Below are positions 29,101 to 36,957 of a stretch of 64,000 nt of DNA, piece after piece (positions within the stretch are counted from its first letter, which is position 1; every line of letters starts with the position of its first letter). The position numbers and the translations under genes were made by a program. This stretch comes from DASRAU01 sp035638075 (GTDB lineage: Bacteria > Acidobacteriota > Polarisedimenticolia > Gp22-AA2): assembly GCA_035638075.1 (NCBI GenBank), contig DASRAU010000034.1:62001-126000 (forward strand), written 5' to 3'. Below the pieces are notes generated by a model. That model was not told where the DNA came from. It worked only from the letters and a program-made list of their open reading frames with translations, and made no database searches.

Positions 29101-29477
29101 CAGGAGGGGTCCCGTCCCGGGGCCGCGCTGGCGAGAACGACCTCGAGCCGATTGCGCACGTGGCGCACCCCTTCGACGTCGCGGGCCATGGCGCCGGCGC
29201 GGTCGCGGGTGCCCGGGTCCTGCACGCGGCCGCGCAGCGTCACCACGCACGCGTGCGTCTCGACGGTGATGCGCGAGGCGTCGACGTACGGATCGACGAG
29301 GTAGAGCGTGTTCAGCCGTGCGGTCAGCGACACGTCCTGGATGTCGTCGCAATCGCCGGCGGCGGGCGGAGGCGACAGGACCGAGGCATCGGTCGTGGGG
29401 TCCTCGGCGCAGCCGAGCGGCAGAAGGGCGAGGGGAAGGGCCGACAGCAGCACGGACAGACGGGCACGCGAAGACAT
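29100..29477 (-). CDS. BON-domain lipoprotein
   Basis: The 125-residue protein starts behind a strong GAGGAGGAC site. Its signal peptide ends in a lipobox, LLPLGC, so the mature protein should be lipid-anchored. Residues 45-115 form a BON domain (ARLNTLYLVDP, ITVETHACVVTLRGRV, VRHVRNRLEVV), a fold linked to phospholipid or outer-membrane interaction in OsmY-type proteins. It is the first gene of a two-gene operon with the barrel protein. Confidence 0.87.
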   Translation of the reverse strand: MSSRARLSVLLSALPLALLPLGCAEDPTTDASVLSPPPAAGDCDDIQDVSLTARLNTLYLVDPYVDASRITVETHACVVTLRGRVQDPGTRDRAGAMARDVEGVRHVRNRLEVVLASAAPGRDPS

Positions 29478-29843
29478 GGAAGTCCTCCTCGTTCTCGACG
29501 CCGCGGCCCCGCGGCGGGCACTCTGTCTTTCTGTGGCGACTCTCCCCGATGGCGAGCAAGAACGGTGCCCGCGCGCGAAACCGTGCGCCGCAATGCGAAC
29601 TGCCGTGCCGGCCGTGACTTGTGGCGGGGATTCCGGACACGCCGGTGGCGGGAACTACCGAGCGGCGTGTCCTCCCGCGAGGATGAAATGCGTCCTCATC
29701 CGGAGCGGGGACGTGTGGTGCGGAAGACGGCGGGAGTGTCGGGGCGCTCCTGCCGGAAAACGAATCGGCCGCCGCGCCCCGGTGCGGAACACCGGAGCGC
29801 GGCGGCCTTGTTTCAGACCGCGTCCCTCACAGGGACGTCAGAC
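29478..29843. other. 366-nt intergenic region with a terminator
   Basis: Apart from the hairpin at 29767-29807 and the BON ribosome site at its left edge, I see no gene, tRNA or small ORF with convincing codon bias here. It must contain the promoter of the BON/barrel operon, but no clear -10/-35 pair stands out. Confidence 0.5.
29767..29807 (-). terminator. Strong hairpin terminator of the PA-domain protease operon
   Basis: An 18-bp stem with a single mismatch (29767-29784 with 29790-29807) and a 5-nt loop CGGAA lies 37 nt after the stop of the minus-strand protease gene. In that direction it is followed within a few bases by CGTTTTCC. TTGTTT flanks the other side, so it may act in both directions. 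Confidence 0.75.
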
Positions 29844-31937
29844 TTACTTGATGCTCGGGCACTTCTCCCCGTGGGCCGACATGATGTAGCAGATGCACAG
29901 GCCCTGGTTCGGGAAGGTGCGCGGGTCGTTGAAGCGCCCGAAGTTGCCGTTCATGCACTGGGCCTTGTCCTGCGGAGGCCCGGTGAGCGGGTCGCAGACA
30001 TCGCCCTTGCCGTCGCGGTCGAAGTCCGCCTGGTCGGTGTTGCCGACCAGCGGGCAGTTGTCGGAGCCGTCGGCGACGCCGTCGGCGTCGTCGTCGTTGT
30101 CGCAGGCGTTGCCGAGACCGTCACTGTCCGTGTCGAGCTGGTCGGCATTCGAGGCGAACGGGCAGTTGTCCGCGCCGTCCATGACGCCGTCGTTGTCGTC
30201 GTCCGGATCGCAGACGTCGCCCAGGGCGTCGTGGTCGTTGTTCGCCTGGTCGGCGTTGGCGTCCACGGGGCAGTTGTCGACGTCGTCGTTCACGCCGTCG
30301 CCGTCGTCGTCCGGATCGCAGGCGTCACCGAGATGGTCGCCGTCGAGGTCCGCCTGGCCGGGGTTCGAGACGTCCGGGCAGTTGTCCGCCGAGTTCGCGA
30401 GACCGTCGACGTCACGGTCCGGGTACCAGCCGATGTCGCGCATCAGCGCCAGCGTCAGGTCCACGCCCGTGACGTTGTGCGTCAGGTCGTTGTTGATGTT
30501 CGGCTCCATCAGCTGGTTCGGGAAGGCGCTGATGTCGTAGTGCGAGATGGACGAGCCGCCGACGACCGGGTTCGGCGCGTAGAACTGCGCGCGATCCATG
30601 TCGTCCGCGCCCTGGCGCTTCGTCAGGTCCCGGGACAGGGTGGCGTTGACGGTGTTCGAGGCGAGGGCCGCCTTGATGGTGTTCCCGTCCGTGATGGTGA
30701 TGCGCACCGACGGAATCACGATCGTCGGGTCGACGCCGCCCAGACCCGCCGGCGGCGCCCCGGCGGCGTTGTCGGCGACCACCATGGCGATGGCGCCGGC
30801 CGCCTGGACGTTGGCCACCTTGACGATGAACCCGCAGGTGCCGCGATCGACGAGGGCGATCTTCCCCGCCACCGCCCCCGCGTTGGTGATCGCGGTGCAG
30901 GCGTCGAAGGTGGTCGGCCCCCCCGCGTTGGCCGCGTCGAGCGCCTGGACGATGTCGCCGCTGACGCCGGCGTTGGTCAGCAGCGGGCCGAACTGGGCCT
31001 CGCCGACCGCATAGCTGCCGGCGATCGAGCCGGGGGCGTTGACCCGGAGGTTGGGCAGGCCGAACGCCAGCACGCCCGGGACCTCGGAGTTGACCTGGTT
31101 CCCGGTCCAGACCACGTGCCCGTAGTTGATCGAGGAGGCGACGCGCTCGGCGTTGGTCATCTGGTTCCAGGTCTTGCCCGTGGTCGTATCGAGGAGCTGG
31201 CGACCGTAGACGTCCGTCAACCCCTGGATCTGCGAGCCGTTGCCCAGGCTGGCGAACTGCTGGAAGCCGAGACCATGGCCGAACTCGTGCAGCAGCACGG
31301 TCACGAGGTCGATGGCATTCGGGCCGTGGTTGTTGTCGAACCCGAGGTACCACGGGATGCCGGTGAGGCAGCCCGGGTTGCCGAGGTTGACGTTGAACCG
31401 GGCGCGGATCTCAGCGTCGGTGCAGATCTGGCCGGCGCCGCAGTCGGAGTTCTGGGTGCAGGGGTTGCCGGTGTTCAGGCAGATCGGCTGGGTGTTGATG
31501 TCCGTCCCGATCCGCTTGCTGGCGAGCGCCTGCGAGTACCAGGAGTTCACGAACCCCGCCCCCGGGAACGTCCCGTTCGGAGGCATGTTGGCCCAGATGA
31601 AGATCGTCCCCGCGCTGCCGAGGGTTGCCCCGGTCGCATTGCAGGACAGCGGCTCGAACGAGGCCAGGATGTGGATCGGCACGTTGCTGTCGAGCGTCGC
31701 GGCCCAGACATCGGCGGCGAACTGGAAGGCGTTCAGGCGTTGCTGCCCGAGCGTCGTTCCGGGATTGCCGCCGACCGGCGCGACCACCGTCGGGTCGTTG
31801 AAGCCGACGCCCGGGGCGTTGTTGTTGTCGATGATGATGGTGGCGTTGGCGAAGGCCGGCGTCGCCGGCAGGATGGCGAGGCCGAAGGCGAGAAGGGCAA
31901 TCGGGGCCAGGAGGCCCGCGTCAAGGTGTCGGCGCAT
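29844..31937 (-). CDS. Secreted PA-domain zinc metalloprotease with TSP3 repeats
   Basis: The 697-residue protein has a signal peptide (PIALLAFGLAILPATPAFA) and a GGAGTAA ribosome site. The N-terminal catalytic region holds H217-E-F-G-H221-G-L-G, a metzincin-type zinc motif. A PA (protease-associated) domain follows (about 320-430, VDRGTCGFIVKV and AAGAIAMVVADN). TSP3 calcium-binding repeats occupy about 505-650, and a Cys-containing tail with CICYIMSAHGEKC closes it. It is probably extracellular. A 196-residue protein with a post-PEP-CTERM-1-like motif is encoded just upstream on the same transcript. Confidence 0.87.
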   Translation of the reverse strand: MRRHLDAGLLAPIALLAFGLAILPATPAFANATIIIDNNNAPGVGFNDPTVVAPVGGNPGTTLGQQRLNAFQFAADVWAATLDSNVPIHILASFEPLSCNATGATLGSAGTIFIWANMPPNGTFPGAGFVNSWYSQALASKRIGTDINTQPICLNTGNPCTQNSDCGAGQICTDAEIRARFNVNLGNPGCLTGIPWYLGFDNNHGPNAIDLVTVLLHEFGHGLGFQQFASLGNGSQIQGLTDVYGRQLLDTTTGKTWNQMTNAERVASSINYGHVVWTGNQVNSEVPGVLAFGLPNLRVNAPGSIAGSYAVGEAQFGPLLTNAGVSGDIVQALDAANAGGPTTFDACTAITNAGAVAGKIALVDRGTCGFIVKVANVQAAGAIAMVVADNAAGAPPAGLGGVDPTIVIPSVRITITDGNTIKAALASNTVNATLSRDLTKRQGADDMDRAQFYAPNPVVGGSSISHYDISAFPNQLMEPNINNDLTHNVTGVDLTLALMRDIGWYPDRDVDGLANSADNCPDVSNPGQADLDGDHLGDACDPDDDGDGVNDDVDNCPVDANADQANNDHDALGDVCDPDDDNDGVMDGADNCPFASNADQLDTDSDGLGNACDNDDDADGVADGSDNCPLVGNTDQADFDRDGKGDVCDPLTGPPQDKAQCMNGNFGRFNDPRTFPNQGLCICYIMSAHGEKCPSIK
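29989..30426 (-). repeat. TSP3 calcium-binding repeat array
   Basis: Tandem D-x-D-G-D-x-x-x-D-D-x-D-N-C-P units are encoded on the minus strand with highly repetitive DNA (GTCGTCGTCCGGATCGCAG recurs). They belong to the PA-domain protease and differ in sequence from the array of the M64-type protein. Confidence 0.85.
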
Positions 31938-31939
31938 GG

Positions 31940-32530
31940 TTACTCCGTCTCCGTGGGGGTCGGGGTGGCCTTCTGGCCGGCCTTCTTGCCGGTGGTCTTC
32001 GCTTTCTTCTCGTTGTAGACCGGGCCGACGTTCGCCTTCCCGTTGAGAACGCGCTCGGCCGACGCCTGGTCATTGACGCAGTGCAGCCGGAGGTTCCCCT
32101 TGGGGTCCCGGCTGGCCATCGCGACTTCCTCGAAGTCTTCCCCGAGGATCGCCATCATGGTGCCATCCGGCTGCTCGATGACGGGCACGGCACTGGTGTC
32201 GCGCTTCACCATGTTCATGAGCGCGGCGGTGAGCGCCGCCGCCTGTTCGGGCGTCGGCGGGACGAGACGACCGGTGGCGGGATCGACGCTGACCGTCGCC
32301 GCACCGATGGTGCGGGTGACCGGCGCGGGCTTCTTGTCGGTCGCCGTCGGCGTGGGCTTCTGCCCGGTGGCCGGCTGGGTCGCCGCCCCCTGCTGCTGGT
32401 TCTTCTTGTCCTGGGCCTTGTCCGAGTTGGCCCAGGCAAGTCCAAGGACACTGGCGGCGAGAATGGTCGCCGCAGCCATGTAACCGGTGAGGCGACGCGG
32501 CCCCACTCCCCCTGAGTTCCGTCCGGTCAT
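31940..32530 (-). CDS. Secreted protein with post-PEP-CTERM-1-like motif
   Basis: ATG 32530 follows AAGGAGGG. The 196-residue protein has an N-terminal hydrophobic anchor or signal (YMAAATILAASVLGLAWA), a long linker of K, Q, P and T, and a central block V-D-P-A-T-G-R-L-V-P-P-T-P-E-Q-A-A-A-L, which resembles the motif of proteins annotated as post-PEP-CTERM-1. The C-terminus is basic and low-complexity. Such proteins are often encoded beside large secreted proteins in these lineages. It lies 2 nt upstream of the PA-domain protease in the same operon, so it may serve that protease's export or folding (inference). Confidence 0.65.
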   Translation of the reverse strand: MTGRNSGGVGPRRLTGYMAAATILAASVLGLAWANSDKAQDKKNQQQGAATQPATGQKPTPTATDKKPAPVTRTIGAATVSVDPATGRLVPPTPEQAAALTAALMNMVKRDTSAVPVIEQPDGTMMAILGEDFEEVAMASRDPKGNLRLHCVNDQASAERVLNGKANVGPVYNEKKAKTTGKKAGQKATPTPTETE

Positions 32531-32880
32531 GGTCTGCCCTCCTTCGAATGAGCAGAGACTTGCCTGCCACCACGCATGGAAGCCAGAACGGGACGACGAT
32601 CGCCCCGGCGGCGGTCAGGTCACATCGGAAATTCCCCCAGCAGTTGCGAAAGCAGGTGCCCTGAAACTACGGCGTGAACACGGTATAAATGCGGACGGGC
32701 CTTTGTGTCAAGGGGTGGCACCGTCGAAAAGCGGCCGGGGGCGCGGTTTTCCGGGGAGGAGGCCCTTCCGGCGGTCGGTGCGCGGGGTCACATTCGTCCC
32801 AGTTGCGCGGGCCGCGCAGCCGGGTCCAGAATGAGGACCGCTCTTCGGTGGACGAGGCTCGCTTTCGGGAGGGAGACGGC
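32531..32880. other. 350-nt divergent intergenic region
   Basis: The region separates the minus-strand secreted-protein operon from the plus-strand selenoperoxiredoxin. It contains a candidate promoter for the latter at 32661-32689. I see no gene or structured RNA in it. Confidence 0.5.
32661..32689 (+). promoter_or_regulatory. Possible sigma70-type promoter of the selenoperoxiredoxin gene
   Basis: CTGAAA (32661-32666) and TATAAA (32684-32689) are 17 nt apart. This gives a leader of about 185 nt before ATG 32881. The -35 match is partial (4 of 6). Confidence 0.35.
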
Positions 32881-33423
32881 ATGACGACATCGTGGGTGTG
32901 CGGGGCGCTGCTGGCCCTCGCCGCGGTCGGGATGGCCGCGGCGCCGGCGCCGGACAAGCCGCTCGCCAAGGGTGATCCGGCCCCGGCGTTCACGCTCCAG
33001 GGCTCGGACGGAAAGCTCTACTCGCTCGACAACTTCAAGGGGAAGAAGGCGGTGGTGATCGCCTGGTTCCCGAAGGCGTTCACCGGCGGGTGAACCGCCG
33101 AGTGCAAGTCGCTGCGTGCCAGCGGCTCCGAGATCAAGGCTTACGACGTCGCCTACTTCGCCGCCTCCACCGATGACGCCGAGACCAACCGCAAGTTCGC
33201 CGAGTCCCTCGGCCTCGACTACCCCATCCTGAGCGACCCCACGAAGGAAACCGCCAGGGCCTACGGCGTCCTCATGGAGCAGGGCTTCGCCAACCGGCAC
33301 ACCTTCTACATCGGCAAGGACGGCCGCATCCTCGACGTCGACCGCGAGGTGAAGCCGCAGACCGCGGGGGAGGACGTCGCGAAGCACCTCGCCGACCTCA
33401 AGGTCCCGCGCACCGCGAAATGA
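32881..33423 (+). CDS. Secreted selenocysteine peroxiredoxin (AhpC/TSA type), UGA = Sec at 33091-33093
   Basis: ATG 32881 follows GGGAGGGAG and opens a signal peptide. The frame meets TGA at 33091-33093 and then continues to TGA at 33423. Read through, it gives one continuous 180-residue peroxiredoxin: GDPAPAFTLQGSDGK, VVIAWFPKAFTGG-U71-T-A-E-C75-K-S-L, then DYPILSDP and a C-terminal FYIGKDGRI. U71 falls exactly on the peroxidatic cysteine of the P-K-A-F-T-x-G-C-T-A-E-C motif. Sec-containing peroxiredoxins are known in bacteria. A stem-loop with a CGTGC loop follows the UGA. It should reduce peroxides in the periplasm. The MATE gene begins 4 nt later. Confidence 0.9.
33107..33127 (+). other. 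Candidate bacterial SECIS element of the peroxiredoxin
   Basis: An 8-bp stem with one G-U pair (33107-33114 with 33120-33127) closes a 5-nt loop CGTGC. The second loop base is G, 23 nt after the UGA. Loop size and the CGUG start are the same as in the element at 2605-2623. Confidence 0.72.
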
Positions 33424-33427
33424 ACGC

Positions 33428-34816
33428 TTGCAGGACCTGACGAAGGGATCGATCCCGCGCCACCTGGCGACGATCGCGGCGTTCATCGCGGTCAGCATGA
33501 TCGTGCAGACCCTCTATCTCCTGGCCGACCTGTATTTCGTCGGGCGCCTGGGGAAGGAGGCGATCGCCGGCGTCAGCTTCGCCGGGAACCTCATGATGGT
33601 GACGCTGGCGATCACCCAGATGCTGGCGGTCGGGACGACCACTCTCGTGGCGCACGCCGCCGGCCGGCAGGATCGCGTCCGGGCGACGCACGTCTTCAAC
33701 CAGGCATTCGCGCTGTCGCTCGCCGTCGGCCTCGTGGCGGGGGGCGCCGGCTGGCTCCTGCGCGGCGCGTACTGCCGCGCCCTCGGGGCGGACGCCGAGA
33801 CGGCGCTCCTCGGGGCCCGTTACCTCGACTGGTACATCCCGGCGCTGGCGCTGCAGTTCATCGTGGTGGCGATGGGGGCGGCGCAGCGCGGCTCGGGAGT
33901 GGTGCGCCCGGCCATGGTGGTGCAGGTCCTGTCGGTGCTCTGCAACATCGTGCTCGCGCCCATCCTGACGCTCGGCTGGCTGACCGGCCGGCCCTACGGT
34001 GTGGCCGGCGCCGGGGCGGCGACCTTCCTCGCCACGGCCGCGGGCGTCGCGGTCTACGGCGTGTGGTTCGTGCGCGGCGAGCGGTTCCTCGCCTTCTCGC
34101 CGCGCGACTGGCGGCCCGAACCGGCGACCTGGAAAGGTCTGCTGAAGATCGGCCTGCCGGCGGGGGGAGAGTTCCTGCTGATGTCCCTCTATCTCCTCCT
34201 CATCTACCGCATCACGCGCCCGCTCGGCGCCGCGGCGCAGGCGGGCTTCGGCATCGGCGGCCGCGTCATGCAGTCGATGTTCCTGCCGGTCATGGCGATC
34301 GCCTTCGCGGCGGCGCCGATCGCCGGGCAGAACTTCGGGGCCCGCAACGCCGCCCGCGTGCGCGAGACCTTCCGCGTCGCCGCCGTCCTGTCGTGCGCCT
34401 GCATGGCGATCCTGACGCTCGCCTGCCACCTGTCGCCGGCGGGCCTCATCGCCCTCTTCTCACCCGATCCCGACGTCATCGCCTTCGGCGCGGAATTCCT
34501 GCGGATGATCTCCTGGAACTTCCTCGCCACCGGGCTGATCTTCACGAGTGCCAGCCTGTTCCAGGGGATGGGGAACACCCTGCCGCCGCTCGCCGCCTCA
34601 TCGCTGCGCCTCCTGCTGTTCGCGCTGCCCGCGTACCTGGTGTCGCTGCGACCCGGATTCGACATCGACTGGATCTGGTCCCTGTCGATCGCCTCGGTGG
34701 CGATCCAGGCGACGGTCAACCTGCTCCTGCTGCGGCGCGAGTTCGGCCGCCGGCTGCGTTTCGATCCGCTCGTCGCGCCGGCCGCACCGGTGCCGGTCCC
34801 CGCCGCGGCCACCTGA
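33428..34816 (+). CDS. MATE family multidrug/solute efflux protein
   Basis: The 462-residue protein has about 12 spans and MATE-family features: SMIVQTLYLLADLYFVGRLG in helix 1, TTTLVAHAAGR, and a repeated QNFGARNAARV motif in the second half (RNAARVRETF). The start is TTG 33428, 4 nt after the peroxiredoxin stop, so the two are probably one transcript. MATE proteins export cationic drugs or metabolites using a sodium or proton gradient. The substrate is unknown. Confidence 0.9.
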   Translation: MQDLTKGSIPRHLATIAAFIAVSMIVQTLYLLADLYFVGRLGKEAIAGVSFAGNLMMVTLAITQMLAVGTTTLVAHAAGRQDRVRATHVFNQAFALSLAVGLVAGGAGWLLRGAYCRALGADAETALLGARYLDWYIPALALQFIVVAMGAAQRGSGVVRPAMVVQVLSVLCNIVLAPILTLGWLTGRPYGVAGAGAATFLATAAGVAVYGVWFVRGERFLAFSPRDWRPEPATWKGLLKIGLPAGGEFLLMSLYLLLIYRITRPLGAAAQAGFGIGGRVMQSMFLPVMAIAFAAAPIAGQNFGARNAARVRETFRVAAVLSCACMAILTLACHLSPAGLIALFSPDPDVIAFGAEFLRMISWNFLATGLIFTSASLFQGMGNTLPPLAASSLRLLLFALPAYLVSLRPGFDIDWIWSLSIASVAIQATVNLLLLRREFGRRLRFDPLVAPAAPVPVPAAAT

Positions 34817-34867
34817 GCCGCGCGACCCCGCTTCGGCTCGCCCTTCCCGGAGACGCGCCCGGCCCAC

Positions 34868-34896
34868 TTGACACCGTCCCGGGCCGCGGCTATATT
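34868..34896 (+). promoter_or_regulatory. Near-ideal sigma70 promoter of sdpR-sdpI
   Basis: TTGACA (34868-34873) and TATATT (34891-34896) are separated by exactly 17 nt. The -35 is a perfect consensus and the -10 differs at one base. It is the best promoter match in the window. Confidence 0.85.
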
Positions 34897-34920
34897 TCGT
34901 TCGTTCGCGAAATAACGAAA
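34895..34920 (+). promoter_or_regulatory. Candidate SdpR operator overlapping the -10 box
   Basis: TTTCGTT (34895-34901) and AACGAAA (34914-34920) form a perfect inverted repeat with a palindromic core TTCGCGAA (34904-34911). The repeat covers the end of the -10 box and the expected start of transcription, as expected for autorepression by the downstream ArsR/SdpR-type protein. Confidence 0.65.
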
Positions 34921-34954
34921 CGCGACGCCGCGATGGCGGCGCACGGAGGACGGG

Positions 34955-35236
34955 ATGACCGAGGTGCTGCAGGCGCTCGCGGATCCGACGCGGCGCGAGA
35001 TCCTCAGGCTCCTGAGGAAGCGCGACCTGAGCGCCGGGGAGATCGCCGAGCGGTTCCCGCTCGCGAAATCGACCCTCTCGGGGCATTTCAACGTCCTCAA
35101 GCACGCCGGCCTCGTGGTCACCGAGCGCCGCGGCACGACCATCCTGTACAGCCTGAACGTCTCCGCCCTCGAGCAGGCGGTCGCCTCGTTGTGGGAGCTG
35201 CTGGGGCGGGCGAAGTCGAAGGAGGGGAAGCGATGA
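34955..35236 (+). CDS. sdpR: ArsR/SdpR-type autorepressor
   Basis: The 93-residue winged-helix protein (LADPTRREILRLLRKRDLSAGEIAERF, LAKSTLSGHFNVLKHAGLV, then a basic wing RRGTTILYSL) matches the autorepressor SdpR subfamily. No metal-binding Cys cluster is visible. It is encoded directly before sdpI with an ATGA overlap, the classic SdpR-SdpI pairing, in which SdpI sequesters SdpR at the membrane. Promoter and operator are visible upstream. Confidence 0.9.
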   Translation: MTEVLQALADPTRREILRLLRKRDLSAGEIAERFPLAKSTLSGHFNVLKHAGLVVTERRGTTILYSLNVSALEQAVASLWELLGRAKSKEGKR

Positions 35237-35913
35237 ACGCGCAGAAGATTGCCGACGCGACGTGCGGTGCCCTGATCGCCGGGATGCTGTTGTACGGCGG
35301 GTTGTCGTCCTCCACCGCCCCGGAGCGGTTCCCGATGCACTGGAACCTGCACGGCGAGATCGATCGCTACGGCGGTCGGGTCGAGGGACTCTTCGCGCTG
35401 CCGTTCGTGGCGCTCGGCGTGTGGCTCCTCGTCCGCTTCCTGCCGCGTTTCGATCCGGGACGGGCGAACTACGCCAATTTCATCGGCGCGTGGGCGACGT
35501 TGCAGGTCGCGATCGTGACGCTCCTGACGGTGGTGTACGGCATCGTCCAGGCCGCGGCGCGCGGCAGCGCCATCGACGTCCGCACCCTCATGCCTCTGGC
35601 GATCGGGGCGCTGTTCGTCGTGCTGGGGAACCTGCTCGGAAAGCTGCGGCCGAACTGGTTCTTCGGCATCCGCACGCCGTGGACGCTGTCCAGCGCCGAG
35701 TCGTGGAACCGCACGCACCGCGCCGGCGGCTGGGTCTTCGTCGGGCTGGGGCTTCTGACCATGGCGACGGGGGTGCTGACGCCGGGGCGATCCATTCTCG
35801 TCATGGTCGGGCTCGTGCTTCTCGCGACGCTCGGCCTGGCGGCGTACTCGTACGCCGTCTGGCGCCGCGACCCCGACAAGGTGCCGCCGGCCGGCCGCAC
35901 CGCGGCGTCCTGA
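35233..35913 (+). CDS. sdpI: SdpI family membrane protein
   Basis: The 226-residue protein has DUF1648/SdpI features: P-M-H-W-N-L-H-G-E-I-D-R-Y-G near residue 35, and the G-I-R-T-P-W-T-L-S-S-x-x-S-W-x-x-T-H motif near 150, with about six spans. In Bacillus the homologue confers immunity to the SDP toxin and signals to SdpR. No SDP-like toxin gene is found here, so this pair may sense another envelope stress or toxin. Confidence 0.9.
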   Translation: MNAQKIADATCGALIAGMLLYGGLSSSTAPERFPMHWNLHGEIDRYGGRVEGLFALPFVALGVWLLVRFLPRFDPGRANYANFIGAWATLQVAIVTLLTVVYGIVQAAARGSAIDVRTLMPLAIGALFVVLGNLLGKLRPNWFFGIRTPWTLSSAESWNRTHRAGGWVFVGLGLLTMATGVLTPGRSILVMVGLVLLATLGLAAYSYAVWRRDPDKVPPAGRTAAS

Positions 35914-35972
35914 AGGCCGACGCGCTCACGTGACGCCGCCGGTCCACGGCGGCCGGGCCGGGGCTTCGCGGG

Positions 35973-35978
35973 TATCAT
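35973..35978 (+). promoter_or_regulatory. TANNNT box of a putative leaderless ABC gene
   Basis: TATCAT ends 7 nt before ATG 35986. No Shine-Dalgarno lies between, so the transcript probably starts at or next to the start codon. Confidence 0.45.
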
Positions 35979-35985
35979 CCCCCGC

Positions 35986-36957
35986 ATGCCGGCAGGGTCC
36001 GCGGGGGTCGCCATCCGCTGCAGCGGCTTGCACAAGCGCTTCGTCAGCCGCTCGTCCACCGTCGACGCGGTGAACGGCCTGGATCTCGAGGTGCGCTCGG
36101 GGGAGTGCTTCGGCCTGCTCGGCCCCAACGGCGCCGGCAAGACGACGACCATCGAGATCCTCGAGGGCCTGCTGGCGCCGACGTCGGGCGAGGTCGAAGT
36201 GCTGGGCAGCCGCTGGGAGTCGCATCCCGACCAGCTGCGCCAGCGCATCGGCATCTCGCTCCAGGAAACCCGCTTCGCCGAGAAGCTGAGCGTGCGCGAG
36301 ACGCTGGAGCTGTTCCGGTCCTTCTACCGGCGCGGCCTGTCGCCCGAGGAGGCGATGGCGCAGGTGTCGCTCCAGGAGAAGAGCGGCGCCTGGGTCGGCA
36401 AGCTCTCGGGCGGACAGCGGCAGCGGCTGGCGGTGGCCTGCGCGCTCATCGGCGATCCCGAGCTGCTCTTCCTCGACGAGCCGACGACCGGCCTCGACCC
36501 GCAGTCGCGCCGATCCCTGTGGGACATCCTGCGCGAGCTGCGCGCCCGCGGGCGCACCATCCTCGTGACCACGCACTACATGGACGAGGCCGAGCGGCTC
36601 TGCGACCGCGTCGCCATCGTGGACGCCGGCAAAGTCATCGCGCTCGGATCGCCGGCGGAGCTGGTCGCCCGCCTCGGCGGCGAGCATGTCGTCGAGTTCG
36701 CTCTCGATGCCACGGCCAAAGGCATCGGCGAGGCGGAGTACCGCGCCCTGCCCGGCGTGAGCGGCGTGCGCATCCATCCCGACGGCGTCGCGCTGACCGT
36801 CACCGAGCCTCACATCACGGTGCCGGCGCTTCTCGAGCGGCTGCAGCGCGAGCGGCTCGCGCTCGCCCGCCTCGCGACGCGGCACGTCAGCCTCGAGGAC
36901 GTCTTCGTCGAGCTGACCGGCCGCAATCTGCGGGACGAGGCCGCCTCCGCGGCATGA
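35986..36957 (+). CDS. ABC transporter ATP-binding protein (ABC-2 exporter, DrrA-like)
   Basis: The 323-residue ATPase has Walker A GPNGAGKTT at 46-54, signature LSGGQ at 140-144, and Walker B LLFLDEP at 160-166 with the H-loop TTHYMDEAERL. A C-terminal 100-residue extension is typical of DrrA/NatA-type exporters. It is translationally coupled (ATGA) to the permease that follows. Confidence 0.93.
   Translation: MPAGSAGVAIRCSGLHKRFVSRSSTVDAVNGLDLEVRSGECFGLLGPNGAGKTTTIEILEGLLAPTSGEVEVLGSRWESHPDQLRQRIGISLQETRFAEKLSVRETLELFRSFYRRGLSPEEAMAQVSLQEKSGAWVGKLSGGQRQRLAVACALIGDPELLFLDEPTTGLDPQSRRSLWDILRELRARGRTILVTTHYMDEAERLCDRVAIVDAGKVIALGSPAELVARLGGEHVVEFALDATAKGIGEAEYRALPGVSGVRIHPDGVALTVTEPHITVPALLERLQRERLALARLATRHVSLEDVFVELTGRNLRDEAASAA

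Noticed and set aside
34815..34839. Six-bp hairpin after the MATE gene as terminator
   Set aside because: The stem is short, the loop is 13 nt and no U tract follows.
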